Assembly (NCBI GenBank): GCA_046297395.1
Contig: JBKCNM010000104.1
Coordinates: 47,024 to 111,023, forward strand
Direction: 5' to 3'
DNA: 64,000 nt
DNA from: JBEICQ01 sp046297395
GTDB taxonomy: Bacteria > Bacteroidota > Bacteroidia > UBA4408
The stretch's first letter is position 1. Each line of letters opens with the position of its first letter. Positions 60,220 through 64,000 of the stretch are shown piece after piece. The position numbers and the translations under genes were made by a program. Below the pieces are notes generated by a model. The model saw only the letters and a list, made by a program, of their open reading frames with translations. It made no database searches and was not told the origin of the DNA.

Positions 60220-61686
60220 TCAAAGTCCTTCACGCACGGAAACATAATAGGGATCTACAGAAACCTCAATCCGTTTTCCTTCCACCATGGTCATGGTTTG
60301 AAGGTTGATAAAACTAAGGTATCCGTTTTTGCCTGCGCATGATGCTGTGTGATGAGGCGCAGGTCCACCCTCAGCGACATTTCTATTTGCTACTACCACC
60401 CATTTTTTTTGGTTGTCGATGGATATGCCATGCGGCTGGTGGCCGGTGTAAAAGGTTTTTAAAATATGCAGAGAAGGAATATCAATGACTGAAACACTTC
60501 CTCTTTTCCCGGGAAGCGTAATGGTGTCTTCAGGGCAAGAAACCACAAGTGTATTTCCATCTTTGCTGATGGCCAATTCCTGTGGGTACATAGGAGTTTT
60601 TATCACTCCCGTGAGCAGAAAAGTGGTAGCATCGAAAACCCTAACCTCATTGGTGCCCTGACAACTCACAAAGAACAAGTCGCCCTTTTCATTATAGATG
60701 ATTTCATGCGGGTCGGGGCCATGCACATTGTTTGGGGTTTGACCGTTAATGGAAAAAACGATGTCGTCGAGGTTAGGATTGGTTATTGAATAAGGAGCAC
60801 CAATGGGGATACGATAAATAAAATTGCCAATTTGAGAGCTTATCAGCAGGTATCGGTTGTCTGGGCTGATGGCAGAGCCATGAGGAAAAACAAACAAGTT
60901 GCTTGGGTATCTTATTTTAACCTTCATGCTTAAAAGGTCAACCACTGCAATTTGTCCGGATGAACTCCAATCTACACATACTGCGGTGCTTCCATCCTTG
61001 CTAATGCTTACTGTATTCCAGTTACTTAGGCCGAGATCGGCATATGCCAGGGGGATGTCATTCTCAGCGGAAAATTTTTGGAGTATTCCCCCTGCTGTAA
61101 ATATTATATAGTAATACTTACCGTCCGGCGATACCTTAATTTGGTGTGGTGATTCTATAGAAGCACTTAATCCACAGGGAATAGATCTCATTGGCAAAGT
61201 CGATTCCTGATCAAAAACGGTAATCAAATCGCATCCCTGGTTGCATACATAATACTTGCCTCTCCTTGGATTGCCTGAAAAAGCAATGGTTCCAAGTTGA
61301 TCCGGCGCACCTTTCAAAATCCAATCTCTCAGTTTTACCATCTCCTGTTTGTTTAAGGGTGAACCATTCACTGGCATGGTAGGAATGCTTACAGGGCCCA
61401 ACTCAGCAAAGGTGTTGCAAAACTGAAACAGTGAGCTTTGCATGGGTGCATAAGGAATAACTGCAGAGCCATTGCCGGCGCCTTCAAAAAGTTTTTGCCA
61501 GCTACTCAAATCCAACCCCGCCGACCTGGTTGCTGTATTATGGCATCCGTTGCCTGCACAGCGAATCAACAACATGTTTCCAATTTCGGTAGGATACCCA
61601 CTGTTTTTAACATCTACTACGGCAATGTCTTTCCTGCAGGATATGATAATTCCAAGCATGGATATGATAAGAACAAGGCGTTTCAT
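60220..61686 (-). CDS. Lipoprotein with cytochrome c-like domain and YVTN beta-propeller
   Basis: A 488-residue exported lipoprotein: lipobox IIIS-C17. Residues ~30-130 resemble a small c-type cytochrome with C43-x4-C48-H49 (CAGNGCH) and a late Met in TMPVNGSP before KLRDWILKGAP, as in planctomycete-type cytochrome domains. Residues ~135-485 are a seven-bladed YVTN/YncE-like propeller (KVSPDGKYY, SISKDGSTA, AISPDNRYL, AISKDGNTL, PHGISIDNQ). The haem motif is the rarer CX4CH, so haem attachment is plausible but not certain. The start overlaps the FG-GAP gene stop by 4 nt (61683-61686), so both are made together. It could be an electron-transfer or surface scaffold protein. Confidence 0.78.
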   Translation of the reverse strand: MKRLVLIISMLGIIISCRKDIAVVDVKNSGYPTEIGNMLLIRCAGNGCHNTATRSAGLDLSSWQKLFEGAGNGSAVIPYAPMQSSLFQFCNTFAELGPVSIPTMPVNGSPLNKQEMVKLRDWILKGAPDQLGTIAFSGNPRRGKYYVCNQGCDLITVFDQESTLPMRSIPCGLSASIESPHQIKVSPDGKYYYIIFTAGGILQKFSAENDIPLAYADLGLSNWNTVSISKDGSTAVCVDWSSSGQIAVVDLLSMKVKIRYPSNLFVFPHGSAISPDNRYLLISSQIGNFIYRIPIGAPYSITNPNLDDIVFSINGQTPNNVHGPDPHEIIYNEKGDLFFVSCQGTNEVRVFDATTFLLTGVIKTPMYPQELAISKDGNTLVVSCPEDTITLPGKRGSVSVIDIPSLHILKTFYTGHQPHGISIDNQKKWVVVANRNVAEGGPAPHHTASCAGKNGYLSFINLQTMTMVEGKRIEVSVDPYYVSVREGL

Positions 61687-63869
61687 TTCTTGATGAACGA
61701 AAAAGTTCCTGAAAAATTCTTATAAATACAACGAAGGAGATAAAATCCGGGAGTCAATTCCGAAACATCCATGGGGCTTTGCAAAGTTTCTGTGGGAAAG
61801 CGCATGATGTTTTTTCCGGATAGGTCATAAACCATTGCCTGCAACAATCCGGAGGTTTCCGAAAGATGGAGTGTATTAGCCACCGGATTTGGATACAAGC
61901 TCAGTTTGTTTTTTTCCTCTGATGAAATAACAGGATTGAATGTTTTTCCAGTATAAAAAACCAGACCGCCCGAGGTATTTCCAAGGGTCATTTCCATGTT
62001 GCCATCGTTGTTAAAATCAAACAGTGCAGGAGAGGAATTTGTTCCGGTCCATATATCTTGATACATGGAATCAACAAGTGTAAAGGTTTGTTGGTTCAAG
62101 TCTTTGTACAAATAGAGATAACCCTTTCCGCTGCCGCAGAGCAGCAATCTTTCTCCATTTTTAGAAATGAGCCTTGGCTTACAAAATCCAAAAGTGATAC
62201 TACCCTGCTGGTAAGGAGCTGTTGTTACATTTCCCCAGTTAGGTGTAATCAATGTGAAAATGGGAGAAGTAGCCGTGCCGGTATTTCTGTAGTAATTCAC
62301 ATTGCCATTTCTTTCACCAATAATTAAATCAATATTGCCATCATTATCAATATCTGCGAATTCGGGAGCTGCCAGGTTGCCCACATCAATGGATTGAAAG
62401 AATACTTGAGGATTATCAAAATGAATTATGCCATTGTTTGATTGATTGGTAAGCAGGGTGAGTCGTCCGTCCTCACCGCCAAGCAAAAGATCCTTTTTTC
62501 CATCCCCGTTCATGTCTGCGAAGGCAGGATAAGCCGATTGGATGCCGATGTTCGAAAGAGAATCAAGGTCTTTGGTAAGCAGGGTAAATGCAGGCTGTCC
62601 GGGAGAACCTGTGTTTTTAAAAAATGCAAGGGAAGAAACCATGCTTCCATTCTGGTTGTAATAAAAATCGTTACTCACGATTAGGTCTGTTAAGCCATCC
62701 CCATCAAGGTCCTCAAAAACAGGTTTGGCTCCTGTGCCAACATCAATCATGTCGCGAATCAGAAACCTTTCACTCTGTTTTTTAAAATTCGGATGTCCGT
62801 CCGTTCCAATATTCTTATAGTACCAGAGTGAGGTGTAGTTTTGAGAGGTATTTTGTGAATTCGGACTCACGAGCAAATCCCGCTTTCCATCGTTGTTTAC
62901 ATCAGCATGAAAGGCAGCTGGAAAGATGCTGAGATTTACAGGGATGTTGTCCGAGGGGAAGGTGGCATCCTGAGAAGTTCCCTGCGCCTGTTGAATAGTT
63001 CCGCCGTTATAAATGGCAGATAGGGTGTTGCATGAAATGTCACCAAGCAACACATCCTTGTCATTATCCCCATCTAAATCCAGCGCAGTTACTGCACTTC
63101 CTGCATGTTGCGGCTGGTTGCCGAGCAATGCTGATTTTTGAAAACAAGGTACATCCAGCGTCAATGCACAATTGCTGAAATCCTCCTTGAAATTTCCCCA
63201 ACAGGCTGTTTCAAGGTAAAAAGCATTCAGGGAGTCGGGAACACCATACAATTCCATGGAACGATTTTGGTGATATTCCAGGTAGATTCCGTTTACTGAA
63301 AAGGTAAGTACATCCAGGTCACCATCATTGTCAACATCAATGATGGAGGGAATGTCAACCGAGGTTACATACAAGGGCAGGTAATCGCTGTTGTAATGTG
63401 AAAATACTTTTTCGGTAATCAGCGTGAAACCTATACCTGATGCTGCAGAACCGGTGTTTTTAAAAACGCTGAAGGCACCCACTGAATAGGTGAAAATATC
63501 TGCCTTCCCGTCCAAATTGTAATCAGCCATGAGTGCCCATTCGCGCATGGCGGGGAAAGATTCTCCAAGGCGACTCAACTTAAAATTCACACTGTCGCTG
63601 AGGCCTTCGCCCAAGAATACCCCAGGCTTGTTTCCGGATCGGTCGAAAATAAACAGGTCTCTGATGCCATCATAATTGGCATCAAGTTGAGATGCCTGCA
63701 CGAAATTGATGCCGCCAGCCCATGGCATTTTAAGTCGTCGGTCTTCTGCAAAAACCTGGATACTGTCTGATCTTTCAAAGGCAATTTGTCCTTTTACAAT
63801 TGGGTGGCAGAAAAACAACAAGCCAACAAACCAAATAATTGTACGGTTTGGGCTGTATTGGATTGACAT
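61683..63869 (-). CDS. Secreted FG-GAP/VCBS repeat protein with T9SS sorting domain
   Basis: A 728-residue surface protein. After an N-terminal signal (about residue 27, IVKG) come at least eight calcium-binding FG-GAP/VCBS blades with D-x-N/D-x-DG motifs, such as DYNLDGKADIF, DVDNDGDLDVL, DLDGDNDKDVLL, DVNNDGKRDLLV, DLDGDGLTDLIV, DMNGDGKKDLLL, DIDNDGNIDLII and DFNNDGNMEM. They form an integrin-like propeller. The last ~75 residues (LSLYPNPVANTLHL ... LTPGFYLLRCIY) form a type A T9SS sorting domain. It precedes the cytochrome/propeller lipoprotein in one operon. Adhesion or polymer binding is likely; no enzymatic domain is visible. Confidence 0.88.
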   Translation of the reverse strand: MSIQYSPNRTIIWFVGLLFFCHPIVKGQIAFERSDSIQVFAEDRRLKMPWAGGINFVQASQLDANYDGIRDLFIFDRSGNKPGVFLGEGLSDSVNFKLSRLGESFPAMREWALMADYNLDGKADIFTYSVGAFSVFKNTGSAASGIGFTLITEKVFSHYNSDYLPLYVTSVDIPSIIDVDNDGDLDVLTFSVNGIYLEYHQNRSMELYGVPDSLNAFYLETACWGNFKEDFSNCALTLDVPCFQKSALLGNQPQHAGSAVTALDLDGDNDKDVLLGDISCNTLSAIYNGGTIQQAQGTSQDATFPSDNIPVNLSIFPAAFHADVNNDGKRDLLVSPNSQNTSQNYTSLWYYKNIGTDGHPNFKKQSERFLIRDMIDVGTGAKPVFEDLDGDGLTDLIVSNDFYYNQNGSMVSSLAFFKNTGSPGQPAFTLLTKDLDSLSNIGIQSAYPAFADMNGDGKKDLLLGGEDGRLTLLTNQSNNGIIHFDNPQVFFQSIDVGNLAAPEFADIDNDGNIDLIIGERNGNVNYYRNTGTATSPIFTLITPNWGNVTTAPYQQGSITFGFCKPRLISKNGERLLLCGSGKGYLYLYKDLNQQTFTLVDSMYQDIWTGTNSSPALFDFNNDGNMEMTLGNTSGGLVFYTGKTFNPVISSEEKNKLSLYPNPVANTLHLSETSGLLQAMVYDLSGKNIMRFPTETLQSPMDVSELTPGFYLLRCIYKNFSGTFSFIKK

Positions 63870-64000
63870 GAAAGTCGTTTATTTTTTTCTTTTGATAGAT
63901 CCGGTAAACGTATAGCTCTTTTTAACCTTTTGTTTTTTAATCCAGATGATTTTACCTTCAAACGTTTCTTATTGAAACTTAACACCCCAACTCAGATTGT

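Noticed and set aside
1..64000. CRISPR arrays, insertion sequences, prophage or integrated element
   Set aside because: No regularly spaced repeats, transposase or phage genes were found. The only recombinase is a housekeeping Xer-type enzyme and no att-like duplication of the tRNA-Leu end was seen.
63870..64000. A coding start beyond the FG-GAP gene at the right edge
   Set aside because: The 131 bp hold no recognisable start or domain; a 63-codon minus-strand frame there overlaps the FG-GAP gene and looks random.

Overview
The window is a chromosomal segment of a Bacteroidota bacterium. Several independent signs agree on this. Promoters match the phylum's TAnnTTTG -7 box. Three secreted proteins look like type IX secretion (T9SS) cargo, two with clear C-terminal sorting domains. 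SusC-like TonB receptors carry carboxypeptidase-regulatory domains. There is a CusA-type RND pump fused to its outer-membrane factor, a PID-CTERM-like small protein, and a long-form urocanase. The class cannot be settled from this sequence; a Chitinophagia/Sphingobacteriia-like lineage is a guess. Coding density is high, and I see no insertion sequence, phage, CRISPR array or rRNA. There is one tRNA gene, tRNA-Leu(GAG).

Layout. 1-5.7 kb: cystathionine beta-synthase, a metal-receptor-like protein and a patatin/POTRA/barrel protein in one operon, then a small Cys/Lys-rich secreted protein with its own promoter and terminator, then xerC/D. 5.7-12.1 kb (minus): flippase, enoyl-CoA hydratase and B12-binding mutase subunit in one operon, plus a 1230-residue histidine kinase. 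12.3-17.6 kb: tRNA-Leu, a small membrane protein, metF, ctaA, kup, the PID-CTERM-like protein and a PepSY-like secreted protein. 17.6-25.3 kb: YkgJ, hutU and DUF5522 in one operon, a D-cysteine desulfhydrase-like enzyme, Bcp, an interrupted lptG/lptF-type gene, a GapN-like dehydrogenase and a BadF-type kinase. 25.4-31.4 kb: a T9SS beta-propeller protein and a TonB receptor pair. 31.7-42 kb: the metal-efflux RND/OMF fusion with its adaptor, and an ABC ATPase with an ABC-permease/M1-peptidase fusion. 42-48.8 kb (minus): cupin, a TPR/SpoIIE phosphatase coupled to a TonB receptor, and a sodium-solute symporter. 48.8-55.6 kb: recR, GT2 fusion, folE, BI-1 family, epimerase, GT4 and a truncated alkyladenine glycosylase. 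55.6-64 kb: DMT and VIT transporters, aroC, T9SS proteins, a thioesterase, and a cytochrome/propeller lipoprotein coupled to an FG-GAP T9SS protein.

Most of the window is housekeeping metabolism plus envelope functions. Many neighbours are translationally coupled by 4-nt ATGA-type overlaps (2193, 14746, 20093, 36026, 45085, 61683).

The points most worth following up are: two otherwise intact genes each interrupted by one in-frame stop (lptG-like at 22167-22169, alkyladenine glycosylase at 55098-55100); an internal signal-peptide-like segment inside the RND/OMF fusion; an ABC/M1 peptidase fusion; a TonB receptor-SpoIIE operon with 21-bp-phased direct repeats upstream; perfect 7-3-7 palindromes upstream of gapN and of the ABC operon; a PID-CTERM-like sorting substrate; and a set of promoters so close to the start codon that the mRNAs should be leaderless.
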